Origin: Diphasiastrum complanatum | Lineage: Eukaryota; Streptophyta; Lycopodiopsida; Lycopodiales; Lycopodiaceae | Assembly: GCA_029204225.1 (NCBI GenBank) | Contig: CM055093.1 | Location: forward strand, 18,829,041-18,893,040 | Reading direction: 5' to 3' | Length of the DNA stretch: 64,000 nt | Shown: positions 48,691 to 58,829 of the stretch, one piece after another | How the letters are laid out: each line of letters opens with the position of its first letter | Position numbering within the stretch: the stretch's first letter is position 1 | Notes under the pieces: generated by a model | Told to the model about the DNA's origin: nothing | Database searches by the model: none | Seen by the model: only the letters and a program-made list of their open reading frames with translations | Translations under genes and position numbers: made by a program

Positions 48691-49431
48691 CATAGATGCT
48701 ACTTTTAGTTAGTTCTCTACTTTTTATCTAACTCTACCTCCACTAACACTACTCACACTAACTTTACTTCCCTAAACTTACTTCATCATGATTGCTGGTG
48801 AAAGGGAAGGGTAGAATAGAAGAGAATGAAAGAGAAGAGAAAAAGAGAGAGATAGAGTTGAGAGGGAGGTTAGCTCAAAAGCTCAAGATGCATGCTAATG
48901 GAGAAACCATAACTATTAAAACAACAACATAGAAATGGAAACAAATAGAAACACACAACAAAAGAATTAGCATGAACGCTTAGCAAATGAGGATGCTTGG
49001 CTGTCCAATTTGGTAGAGTTTTCTCCTTCTCATTAAGCATGAAAATATGGTACAAGAGGTGTCTTTTTATAAATGGAAAAGGCCCTTGCCCCAAAATCCT
49101 ATTGGCTAACATTTACATCGATCCTATCCATTCATCTTGGATTTTGGATCCAACTTGATCCAAAGGTCCACAAAAAGTACATTGAAATTCACAAGATTCA
49201 TGTGAGTCCCAAATTGGAACCAACTCTAAAAAAGTAATCTCTAAGTTTAAAATTGACTTTGGACCTCAAGTTTTATTTTAATTACAAAGGGCCCAAGTCT
49301 ATTATTTTATTTACAACTTAGCTTGCGTGCTCATTGGGCCATGGGCTTATAAGCGCAAGATGACATGCCCTCACAACACATTTTATTGGACGATTTTATT
49401 TATTTACAATTCGTCAGGAATACCCCCAACA
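48690..49431 (-). repeat. Gypsy-type LTR (reversed)
   Basis: On the minus strand it starts TGTTGGGGGTATTCC at 49431. It resembles the LTR at 20036-20865 in its start and in a TTAGCCAATAGGA-x-TTGGGG block, and has TTTATAAAAAG (about 49063-49073) as TATA box. The far end is placed where element B's LTR stops. A second copy was not found. Confidence 0.65.
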
Positions 49432-49434
49432 GGA

Positions 49435-49720
49435 CCCACGACCTAAAGTAGTGCCGGTCCCTTGGCACTCTGTCGGTCTAGTACAAGGATCTCTTGGCCC
49501 GCCTTTGGTTGATCAGGTAGCCCATGATGTCTTCCATGAAATTATTGCGGTCCAGCTTCTTCAAGTCCTTGGGAGTGTGAAGGGACTTGTGGACTCCTGT
49601 AAGCCAGTCTTGGTCAACCCACGCTTGGAATCTGCACGTCTAGGGATCGCCAAGGAAGGCAGTTCGGTAATAGACACGAGCGACTGGCAGTTGATCTTCG
49701 ACTTTGTCGGAAGCTAGCGC
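49435..49720 (-). pseudogene. Unrecognised ORF next to a gypsy-type LTR (copy 3 of 3)
   Basis: Read on the minus strand this encodes DQLPVARVYYRTAFLGDP, a stop, then FQAWVDQDWLTGVHKSL, LKKLDRNNFMED and INQRRAKRS. It aligns closely with the C-terminal half of the ORF at 19418-20035 (DQLPLARLLYYRAAMLGG, FIAWATSNWIVGVYK, KFMEG). The N-terminal half is absent. Only three bases separate it from the LTR start at 49431, so again the domain directly precedes the LTR. Its family is unknown. Confidence 0.65.
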
Positions 49721-49728
49721 CTCATTAG

Positions 49729-51335
49729 TGTTAAAATATCACTTCCAACTTGTTGTATCTTCTAGATCTCAAGTTATTTGAGCTTGATAGGATCTCACAC
49801 GTGTGGAGTCTGTTCCCACGTGTGAAAGAATGTACATAAGTCATTTTTATTAAGTTAGATTGGTTTTAGCTTGATCTACACTAGTGTGAAATTGACCTTT
49901 GAGTAGAATCTTGAAAAGGGTCAAATTGGTCAAACTTTTTGTAAATAGATTGGACTTCCATGTGAATGAGTCATTACTCACACATGTCAAGATACCATTC
50001 ACACGTGTGGATAAGCTTCTAGAAGATAAGATAGGAAGATTCCATTAGATCCTATTTTATAGGAAATATTCCTATAAATGTGGAAGACTAGCTTTTTGTT
50101 TTCTAGCCAAAGAGAATAGTCAACTTTGGGAAATGAGCACATATGGCTCCCATTGGTGGATCTGGATGACTAGGCACTCTTCACACTTGTGAAGACCTGC
50201 TGGACAATACACAACTCATGGATGTAGTTGATATAAAGAGATCAACCAAATCAATAACAAGTTGATGTGACATTGGCAAAAAGCTAATGATCAAATAGTG
50301 ATTTGAGTCATTAAAGCAATTCATTTTAAAACATTAGATCAGATCTTTAAGCTGATTTGATTAGATCTTAAGTGTGTGTGAAATAACAAACCAATTTGAA
50401 CTAGAATCAATCTCTTTGAGGAGTGAATTGCTAGGATATTTGTGATTGATCTGTTATATCATCATCCAAGTTGAACTAGGATTGATTGGGCCAAGATTAG
50501 AAGCTTTTTGAAAGCTATAAATCTATCTTAGATCACACCTTATCAAGAGAACTTTTGTATCTCATAGGCTTTCATTCAAAATGACATCCATGGGTGGATA
50601 TATGTTAGAATCTAGTGAGAAACTAACTTCCACAAACTATTCCATTTGGAAAGTAAGAATGGAATCACTACTAGTGGTTCATGATCTCTTTGATATTCTC
50701 TTAGGAGTTGAGAAAGAGCCTCAAGCTCCCCAAGAACAACTAAAATACAAGAAGAGGGTTAGATTAGCCCTACATTGCTTGAAGTTAAATGTAAGCAATG
50801 ACCTCTTGAAGGAGGTGGCTTATTGTACCACATCAAAAGAGGCTTGGGATTCACTAAAGAACATTTATGCACTTCAAGAGTGCTTATGCTAAGAAAATTG
50901 ATCTTGCAAAGCATGAGAGAAAGTGGAGAAAATGGACAAGAGTATGTCCTAAGGATAAAATCCTTGAACAAAGAATTGGGATCTAGAGGAGAAAAGATCC
51001 AAGATAATGAACTAGTACAAATAATCTTGAATGTATTAGGAGATGAGTTCTCTAATCTAGTTCAATCTTTTTCTATTCAAGACCAACTTCCATCAATTGA
51101 AAAATTGCATAATGTTCTTGTGGCCGAGGAGAGTAGGATTCTACACCTCAAAACAAGAATGGGGTCCTTATCACTACATAATGGTGATGAGAAAGCAAAC
51201 TTCACATCTAAAGGCAAGAAGAAGTCTCATCCTTTCAAGAAGATCCAAGGCAAGGAGGCCGAGGCAAAGGATGGAGCATCTACCTCCAAAGGGAAGCAAA
51301 AGAACAAAGCAAAGTTGAAGTGTTTCTTTTTGTGG
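49729..51335 (+). mobile_element. Copia-type element K: LTR, leader and gag, broken off
   Basis: A probable LTR starts TGTTAAAATATC at 49729; the paired palindrome module lies 67 bp inside (49796-49824), at about the same offset as in elements B and C. No clear primer-binding site or LTR end was found before gag at 50581. The element stops within the Gag zinc knuckle, where the partial LTR of element C begins (51336). Confidence 0.65.
50581..51335 (+). pseudogene. Gag of element K, frameshifted and truncated
   Basis: MTSMGGYMLESSEKLTSTN begins the frame, followed by YSIWKVRMESLLVVHDLF and a frameshift near 50870. The second frame (50823-51341) holds VLMLRKLILQSM, LVQIILNVLGDEFSNLVQSF and a lysine-rich linker. 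It runs into KCFF, the first half of the CCHC knuckle, after which the sequence becomes the LTR of element C. Protease is absent. It is most like the Gag of element B. Confidence 0.88.
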
Positions 51336-51620
51336 GATTGAGTGGATTTTGCTAGTTTTCTCTCTCTACCCGAGAGCTCATGATGGTTTTTCTCTCTCTA
51401 CTCGAGGAGAGCAGCTTGTTTTTACTTAGAATACTTTTGGAACACTTCCCACACGTGTGAGTGAGAGTTGGAAGTGAATGAATGCATGTAGTAGTGTGTT
51501 TTTGCCATAGAATCAAAGATAGATCTTGAACCTCAATCTAATCTTGATCTTGGTGCATCTACACACCTTAGGAGATCACAAGTACATGTTGTGGACAGTC
51601 CACATGTGTGAAATTCAATA
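51336..51620 (+). repeat. Partial 5' LTR of element C
   Basis: Matches 55635-55919 almost base for base, including two CTCTCTAC-CGAG blocks. It ends AATTCAATA instead of AATTCAACA, immediately before the primer-binding site. Confidence 0.9.
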
Positions 51621-51633
51621 TGGTATCATAGCC
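51621..51633 (+). other. Primer-binding site of element C
   Basis: TGGTATCATAGCC, one base different from the TGGTATCAGAGCC consensus. Confidence 0.88.
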
Positions 51634-52375
51634 TACCTAAGGTTACCATGCATTTTGATCCATTTGAATGAAAACTATTCATCAATCTTGAGCTAGAAAT
51701 TGTCAAGGCCCATTTTCCTAGCTATCTTGTTCAATTTTGGATCAAAAGATATCAAAAGGACATTGATTGGGTCTGACCTGGTACTGTACGGAATCAGGTG
51801 CTCAGACACGTGTGAGGAACATCCAATTTCAGTTTGGGAGTTCTCTTTCATGTTTGATCCAAAAATCTTGCTAGATAGCTTGTTTTGAAGTTATTTTTGT
51901 CTAGTTTCTAATGCAATCAGTTTCATTCCATTTGGTTGAGCCAATCAAAAGTTATAAGCTTTTGAAGAGGGTTAGGAAGGGCACCTAGACTTGGGTGGAC
52001 ACATTTGGTTTGGTCAAGAGATTGCTTGTTTGATCCAAAATCACAGTTGAATGCTTACCAATCTCATCTATATGTAATCTAGGCACTGTTTTGAGATCTT
52101 AGCCATTTTGTTTAATGCAATATCATTGTATTTGAGTCAAATTTGGTTTCTTAGTATATTTCACACGTGCGAAGAGTGTGATCCTAACTTTGCCCATACT
52201 CCATCATTTGATGTGAAGTAGGTCTACTTTTGGAGAGATTGAGATAGCTAGTGAGAATCATCTCACAGTTTGTTGCAAGATCTTGCATAGGAGATGGTAG
52301 CACACCATTATTGGATCCTATAGTGAGAGAGAAGCAACATTTTTTGTTCATCACTTTTATTTATCTCCACTTTAC

Positions 52376-53788
52376 ATGACTTCAATGAGTTCATACTTGT
52401 TGCAACCAAGTGAGAGATTGTCTACTTCCAATTATTCAATATGGAAGTTGAGGATGGAGTCCGTCTTGATACTCCAAGATGTAATGGACATTGTACTTGG
52501 GACTGAGGAGGAGCCTCAAGTCCTTCAAGAAGTACAAAAATACAAGAAGAGGGCTAGGATGGCTCTCCACTACATTAAGATGAATGTCTCTAATGAGATA
52601 TTGAAGGAGATTGGTGACTGTTCTACATCCAAGGAAGCTTGGGATTGTCTCAAGTCCATCTATGAGGCTAAGAACACCTCTAGGCTCCTCACTCTTAGAA
52701 ATCAAATATTTCAAAGTAGTCAAAAGAGTGATGAGAGTGCATCTAATTATGTTTTGAGAGTCAAGGATATTCATAGGGAGCTTGCATGTATTGGTGAATC
52801 AATCAATCAAAGTGAGCTAGTCCAAGCCATTCTCAATGGCTTGAGAGATGAATATGACAACCTTGTCCAATCCTATGCCATTAAGGAGGAGCTACCAAGT
52901 TTGGAGGCCCTTCAAAGTGTGCTTATTTCTGAAGAATCAAGACAAGAGTACAAACTCTTGAGGATGGACAAGCTATCACTCAATCATGACGATGGCAAAG
53001 TTCTATTTGCCAAGCACAAAGAGAGGAGTAAGAAGCAACACCATCACTTCTCTAATGACAAAGCTAAATACCAAGATGAAGAGGAGGAGGAGGATACCTA
53101 TCATGCTTCTACTTCAAATCTCAAGAAGAAGAAGATCAAGTGCTTTTATTGTGGCAAGAAAGGCCATTATGCCACCAATTGCTTCAAGAAGAAGAATCAA
53201 CTCAATCAAGCCAACATCACCAATGAGAAAGAAGACTATATTGCAAGTGATGGAGAAGGCTCTCTTATGGCATCAAGCTTCTCCTCTTCCACCTTCAACA
53301 AGGATGACTCATGGTATATTGATAGTGGAGCATCTTCACATATGTGTGGCTCCAAGCACTCTTTTTCATCTATTACGCCTTATGATGGAGTCAAGAAGAC
53401 TATATACTTTGCAAGTAAGCATGAGTGCAATATTGAAGGAGTAGGGATTATTCCCTTGAAGCTTGCATCTTCTAAAGATCTCTTTCTCAACAATGTTCTT
53501 TTTGTCCCAAAGCTTACAAAGAAAATCTTAAGTGTTGGCCAACTTCTTGATAGTGGCTTTGATGTCAATTTCAATATTGACAATTGTGTGATTAAGAAGG
53601 ATGGTGAGATCCTTGCATATGGATCAAGATTTGAAGGCATCTACAGATTGGATCCAAGTGAGAGTGCAAACTCTCTTGATGTTTCTTATATGTCCAATAT
53701 TTCAAAGGAGGATGATCACACAAGATGCACATATCTCTCTCTTCAAGTATTATGGTGTATGATTATTCCTTATTATTCAAAGCCTTGA
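52376..53788 (+). CDS. Copia-type Gag-protease of element C
   Basis: An intact 470-codon frame starting at the ATG aligned with the other Gag starts in this window. Order: YSIWKLRMESVLILQDVMDI (about residues 22-41), SRLLTLRNQIFQSSQ, ILNGLRDEYDNLVQSY (about 155-170), a basic linker, an intact CCHC knuckle CFYCGKKGHYATNC (about 256-269; bases 53141-53182), then protease with WYIDSGASSHMC (catalytic Asp at about 53331) and LFVPKLTKKILSVGQLLDSG. The frame ends shortly after, in sequence overlapping the next frame. It is closely related to Gag of element J. With intact knuckle and active site, it is the best candidate here for a functional Gag-protease. Confidence 0.92.
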   Translation: MTSMSSYLLQPSERLSTSNYSIWKLRMESVLILQDVMDIVLGTEEEPQVLQEVQKYKKRARMALHYIKMNVSNEILKEIGDCSTSKEAWDCLKSIYEAKNTSRLLTLRNQIFQSSQKSDESASNYVLRVKDIHRELACIGESINQSELVQAILNGLRDEYDNLVQSYAIKEELPSLEALQSVLISEESRQEYKLLRMDKLSLNHDDGKVLFAKHKERSKKQHHHFSNDKAKYQDEEEEEDTYHASTSNLKKKKIKCFYCGKKGHYATNCFKKKNQLNQANITNEKEDYIASDGEGSLMASSFSSSTFNKDDSWYIDSGASSHMCGSKHSFSSITPYDGVKKTIYFASKHECNIEGVGIIPLKLASSKDLFLNNVLFVPKLTKKILSVGQLLDSGFDVNFNIDNCVIKKDGEILAYGSRFEGIYRLDPSESANSLDVSYMSNISKEDDHTRCTYLSLQVLWCMIIPYYSKP

Positions 53789-54486
53789 GGAGTATTGGAG
53801 CTCTTGAAGGAATAGCACCATATGAAGTTTTATTCAAGATGAAGCCTAAGGTTGATCACCTTAGTGAACTTGGTAGTGCTTGCTTTGCACATATTCCCTT
53901 GGAAACAAAAAGGAAGGATGATCCAAGCTCATGGATCATGATTGGATACTCATCCATCAAGGAGGCCTTTAGTGTATTTACACTCTCTATTTCAAAAGTG
54001 ATTGTGAATAGAGATGTCACATTGCATAAAGATTCAATCTTGGAAGTGGCCGAGATCAAGGCTTCTCAAGAAGCATCGCAAGTTATCTTTTTTGAAGGTA
54101 TTCAAGTTATGATGGGGCCAACGTGTGAGGAGGAGTATCTTCTTCATATGATTTCAAGAAGATCTTCAAGATGCATGGCCAAGTCTTTATGGCTCACCTT
54201 ACATGGCAAAGAGGAGCATCTTTTATGTTGTATCTACTACAACACATTCATATATGCTTCTCTTCCTTTGCTTGAAATGCTATCTTGCTTCATTGAATTT
54301 TTTGGATCTCAAAGTTCAAGAAAAGCTATACTAGTTTTGTATGATGCTTATGGTATGGACATGTTTCTTGTCATTATTGACTTAGATGTGTTTCCAATAC
54401 TTTTTGAAAGCAAGATATTGTATTGTCAAAAGTATGCTCTTGGTTCTAGTAAGAACAAGATTGAGCTTGGTACTCACTTTTTTTAA
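53725..54486 (+). CDS. Integrase remnant with unrecognised extension, element C
   Basis: A 253-codon frame overlapping the end of Gag-protease. Residues about 10-25 (MVYDYSLLFKALRS) match the integrase core of element J just before its second catalytic aspartate. The next residues (GIAPYEVLFKMKPKVDHL, then WIMIGYSSIKEAF and SKVIVNRDVTLHKDS) match the integrase C-terminal part. The piece between, with the second aspartate and the glutamate, is deleted. After about residue 110 the frame diverges from any copia domain; the end (YCQKYALGSSKNKIEL) resembles the start of the ORF at 61495. No RT follows. Confidence 0.7.
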   Translation: MHISLSSSIMVYDYSLLFKALRSIGALEGIAPYEVLFKMKPKVDHLSELGSACFAHIPLETKRKDDPSSWIMIGYSSIKEAFSVFTLSISKVIVNRDVTLHKDSILEVAEIKASQEASQVIFFEGIQVMMGPTCEEEYLLHMISRRSSRCMAKSLWLTLHGKEEHLLCCIYYNTFIYASLPLLEMLSCFIEFFGSQSSRKAILVLYDAYGMDMFLVIIDLDVFPILFESKILYCQKYALGSSKNKIELGTHFF

Positions 54487-54902
54487 AATCATGTTTTCAC
54501 ATGTTTTGAGGCAAATTGTAAACTCCTCTTGAGATTAAGTGAAGCATCTTACATCCTTGAGAGAGTAACTAGCCTAAAAAAGATCAAGATAGTCTTTGAT
54601 ATCAAGATTAGATCCATCATGGAATAGTTAATTGTATGTGGACTAGTCAAGCTAGAAAGCATAATCTTGATAATCATCATTGTTTCACATCTTATGATCT
54701 TGATCTCCATGATCCTTATGAGGCTTGGAAGCCTCAGATTTCTCTATTTATGGTGCATCCATCATGCAAGTGGAACTTTCAAAGCAAAGATCATCATCAA
54801 GCATGGAGGAAGCCCATGATCATAGTGGCATATTGGTGGAGCACTCTTCAAAGGCATTGGCAAGAGATCTCTACCAAAGAGATCTTATCATGGATATGGT
54901 GA
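54487..54902 (+). pseudogene. Unrecognised 3' ORF of element C
   Basis: Continues past the TAA at 54484-54486, with shifts, to a frame at 54636-54902. Recognisable blocks: CFEANCKLLLRLSE (compare CIEANCKLFMRVSE at 61555-61600), YEAWKP, KDHHQAWRK, and the C-terminus TKEILSWIW before the stop. The same region lies reversed at 1-405. The purine tract and 3' LTR begin about 115 bp downstream. The function is unknown and there is no polymerase motif. Confidence 0.6.
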
Positions 54903-55028
54903 GGGTGCTGCTATGATGGATCCCTTGGCTGGTCTTCACTTCTTTTGCATACCAAAGGATCCACTCAAAAAGATTTACAAACTTCTCAAGTGATCTAGTA
55001 CCTTTCCAAGCTATTTTTTGAGGAGGAG

Positions 55029-55919
55029 TGTGAGAAATTGGCAAAAATCTAGCTTGGTATTTTTTATGATAGAAGTTTGTAAGTGAATCTCACATGTGTG
55101 GAGTATGTTCCCACATGTGGAGAATTGTAAAGTAAATCAAAATGTTTGATATAGGGGTCTCATAGAATTTCATAGTCAAGCATTTAGGTGTAGGATGTGT
55201 GAAGAATTGAAAAAGATTATCTATGTTAGATATAGGGGTCTTATGTTTTTTACATCAAGCATCTAGGTGTAGGATGTTGATAGGAATAAATTTGGCATAG
55301 ATGGCAAATTATGCATTTCCACTTGTAATGCCACTATTGAGCCAAAATAGAGTAAGAGGCTAAACACATGCCAATTAGAGTGTAGACAAGTGTAAAGTTT
55401 TTTGTTTGATGAATTCCAAGAGGTCCAATAGGATTTAGAGGTGGAACCTTGTGAGGTCCAATAGGAAATTGAGGTGTGCTTGAATATAGTCCAATAGAAT
55501 TAAGAGGTGCATGGATCATGATCCAATAGGATCAAGAGGTGACAAAATATGGTCCAATCATAATTAAGCATAGTGGTAGCTCGTGGACCTACTAGTATCA
55601 TTGTACTCCTCATTTTGGATCTAATTGATTTTGAGATTGAGTGGATTTTGCTAGTTTTCTCTCTCTACCCGAGAGCTCATGATGGTTTTTCTCTCTCTAC
55701 CCGAGGAGAGCAGCTTGTTTTTACTTAGAATACTTTTGAAACACTTCCCACACATGTGAGTGAGAGTTGGAAGTGAATGAATGCATGTAGTAGTGTGTTT
55801 TTGCCATAGAATCAAAGATAGATCTTGAATCTCAATCTAATCTTGATCTTGGTGCATCTACACACCTTAGGAGATCACAAGTACATGTTGTGGATAGTCC
55901 ACACGTGTGAAATTCAACA
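55029..55919 (+). repeat. 3' LTR of element C
   Basis: 891 bp, TGTGAGAAATTGG to AATTCAACA. It contains an internal duplication of about 75 bp (GATATAGGGGTCT and TTAGGTGTAGGATGT occur twice, near 55150 and 55230) that is single in element B. The paired palindromes are at 55091-55119, further palindromes at about 55750 and 55902. Confidence 0.92.
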
Positions 55920-55920
55920 G

Positions 55921-56641
55921 CTTCAACACTTTTTTGGCGTATTCTGACTAACTCAAGTGCATTTCGCCATTTGGTTGATCTCTTTTGATCTCCAACCCTA
56001 GGCATTTTGTTGCATCTCCAATATCTATGATTTCGTAGCTTTGAAAAATCTGACTCTTCATGTTTTTGATCAGCATCAAGGAGTTTCCTATCATCAGCGA
56101 ATCATCGACAAAAATGGTCAGTATCACAAAATCCTTTTCTACTCTTTTGATGTAGACATTGCAGTCTGGTTGAGTAGGGTTGAAGTCTAGAGACTTCAGA
56201 AGACCATCAAGCTTTTTGTACCAGGCCCGTGATGCCTGTTTTAGACCTTAGATGCATATCTGCAATCGACAGACATATTGTCTGTTGTCTGGGTCTTCAT
56301 AGCCTTAAGGTTGCTTTATGAAGATTTTCTCCTCTAGATCTTCGTGGAGAAACTGTTTTAACGTCAATTTGGTGAATCTCCAGATTGTACTGTGTGGCGT
56401 ATGCAAGGAGTAGCCTTATGCTTGTCATCTTCACCATGGGCGAATATGTGTCGAAATAGTTGACACCATATCTCTGCGTGTAGCCCTTCGCTACAAGCCT
56501 TGTTTTGTAGCGGCCAATAGTGCCATTTGATTTTAGCTTTTTCTTGTACACCCACTTGCAGTCGACTACTTTTCTATTTTCTGGCAGTGGCTCTAATGTC
56601 CATGCCTCGTTTTGCCTCATCGACTCGATCTCCTCTGACAT
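55921..56641 (-). pseudogene. Reversed copia RT fragment N
   Basis: The frame 56641-56297 has MRQNEAWTLEPLPENRKVVD, CKWVYKKKLKSNGT, RLVAKGYTQRYGV and LEIHQIDVKT. Beyond a frameshift the minus strand continues with QASRAWYKKLDGLLKSL, the catalytic FVDD (variant of YVDD, near 56110) and LGLEIKRDQ. It ends exactly at the 3' LTR of element C. It belongs to a different copia lineage from elements A-C. No LTR is seen. Confidence 0.87.
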
Positions 56642-58829
56642 TGTCTGCTTCTAGAATTCTCCCTTTGGACTCTGTTCTAACAAAAATTACAGAACCTTGC
56701 TGAAAAATGTTCGACGGGTGGATGTTGGATTTCGACGTCCTAAATGGAAGTCGGATTCCGGCGTCTGTTAACAGACCTCTTAAGATGTCCGACGGGTGTC
56801 CGGGTGTTCGACGTGTGTCCGCGACGTCCTTTGATGTCGGAATCCAACATCCCTGAATAGGTTAAAAATAAATAAATAATTCGTAAAAAATAGTCCGCGT
56901 ATTTTTATAAGTTTATTCTTGGGGTCGTGTTCTTGGGGAGGCGCTAGTCTTGGATTGCTTTTGAAACAATATTTTTGGATTGCATTCGACATTTGGATCA
57001 AGTAACAAGAATGAGGTACTTTCTATACTTATATTACTTAAGTCACAATATGAATTGCAATATTTTATTGCATTACTTTTTGGACATTCGGCATTGTACA
57101 AAGTTTCGCAATTCCCAGTTAGTTAAGACATTGTATATCTTGAAATACGACATTGCTCATATTTCGGAATCCGACATACAAAACCATAACAATATTGTGA
57201 TCATTTGCAATAATATATATATTGAAAGTGTAAATCAATGTATCACAAAATTACTGCTTTCGCAGTCTCTCTAACTTACGATAGATGAACTAAAATTTAT
57301 ATTAAAAACCTAATCTACTCATCGTCGTCTTGACGTCCGCTCTACATGAAAACAGACAAACAAGACACATTAGTATTTAATCATACTAATGGTTAAGAGT
57401 GAACACGTACGCATTTTTGTCAACAATAATATACGAAGAATACAAAATTTAAATCTTTCACCGAAACTTACATGTGGAGGATGACCCTCGCTCTTCAATT
57501 TTTATCGATTAATGCGTCGTATGACTCTCTAAAGGCAAAGTCATACTCTTACTTGGTTGGTAGACGTCCATAGTCCGCCAGCTATCCATTCAATTTAAGT
57601 TGGATTAATTTAGGGCTAGGTTGGAGCAGCTAATCATAATGCATGTTAAGAAAGAAAATCATACGAAATTAGATTCACTTACCATGCTTGCTTGCAAGCC
57701 CACCTTTTTGCTTGAGCCCAACTTAGAGTTGCCTATTCCATGCATCCTAGCGGCCGCGACATCTCTTTGAATCTTGTATTTATCTGGTGTTTTGGCAGCA
57801 TTTTTTTTACAGTGTTCCAATCTGCCCTTGAACACCATTGGGGTTTCGATAACCCGTCCCTATAATGTCGTCGTGTTGTATCATGATGATGTCTTATCCA
57901 CAAGCTCATATGATTATGAATTTCCTTCGAGTCGAATTTTTCATCTTGTGGGAATTCATCACGAAAGGTACCAACAACCTACCGTTTAAGATCGTTAGAT
58001 TGTTCGGACCATTTCATAAACAATCTATCACCAAAATGGCGTTCGCACAACGAATACAATCGATTCATGATCACCCTCCTTTTACGGTTGGCTTCCTTGA
58101 GGATCCACGTCGTAATAGGGATTCGTGGTTGACTCTTCAGTAGGGGCAAGAGCCGCAGCCGCTTGTGAGGTACCACTCTCATCTTCTTGGCTAAGTATCA
58201 AACTTTGCAATTGTGCTTTTTGCTCGAGAGTTAGCAATGCATAAAAATTTGAACATAATCTCCCGAGCTCTCACCATTTCCGGACCTCGAAATGATACTA
58301 CATTCATAAACATACAATACATTACAATAAACCCTAATATATTGAAATGAAGTAGACAAATGAAAAGCAACTACAAAAAATTAATGCATATTAGAGTTTG
58401 ACTTTCATACATGTGATAACAAAAAAAAAAGAATAGATGTGCGTTTAGAACCTGCAACAAGATGCAAAAGAATCATATAAGAATCCACGTATAAGAATCG
58501 TACTTTCGTAAAAATGAAAATATGATATGCATACAAAAATCATGCTATCTAAATATCAAAAGATAAGAATCAACGTATTTTCAAATTGACTACTTTTATA
58601 TTATTTGTGTTACGGTACTTGTGCATATATGCAGTTTATCACAAGGAGATGAATTACATTCAAATCAGTCTAGCGATGAAGATACTACTCAAGTCAACAG
58701 GGTAAATAATAAACATGTAGGTTTTCTTGTTCATAAAGACTTTGTTACTATAAGTTAAACATGACCTCCAATATTGTGCTAAAGTGACATGTACTTGATA
58801 TTTGTTTCTCATAGAAAAACTAGTTTCAA
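56642..58829. other. Unresolved stretch with possible DNA-transposon remnants
   Basis: Near 56715-56830 the words TTCGACG, GTCCGACGGGTG and TTCGACGTG recur several times, like sub-terminal repeats of a CACTA element. On the minus strand 58260-58140 encodes a plausible fragment (FYALLTLEQKAQLQSL, SQEDESGTSQAAAALAP) of unknown origin. Nothing else is recognised; the rest is AT-rich. Confidence 0.35.

Larger units (their letters stand above)
51336..55919 (+). mobile_element. Copia-type element C with two LTR ends and no RT
   Basis: A partial 5' LTR (51336-51620), a primer-binding site, leader, Gag-protease (52376-53788), a deleted integrase remnant with an unrecognised extension (53725-54486), a further unknown ORF (54487-54902), a purine tract TTTTTGAGGAGGAG and a full 3' LTR (55029-55919). 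RT and RNase H are absent and the integrase core lacks its central part. The 5' LTR's first 606 bp are missing and replaced by element K, so no target duplication can be tested. Confidence 0.9.

Noticed and set aside
57865-58143. Pair of overlapping ORFs on opposite strands
   Set aside because: No motif in the plus-strand frame; the region is more likely a transposon remnant read on the minus strand, but this is not firm enough for a gene call.
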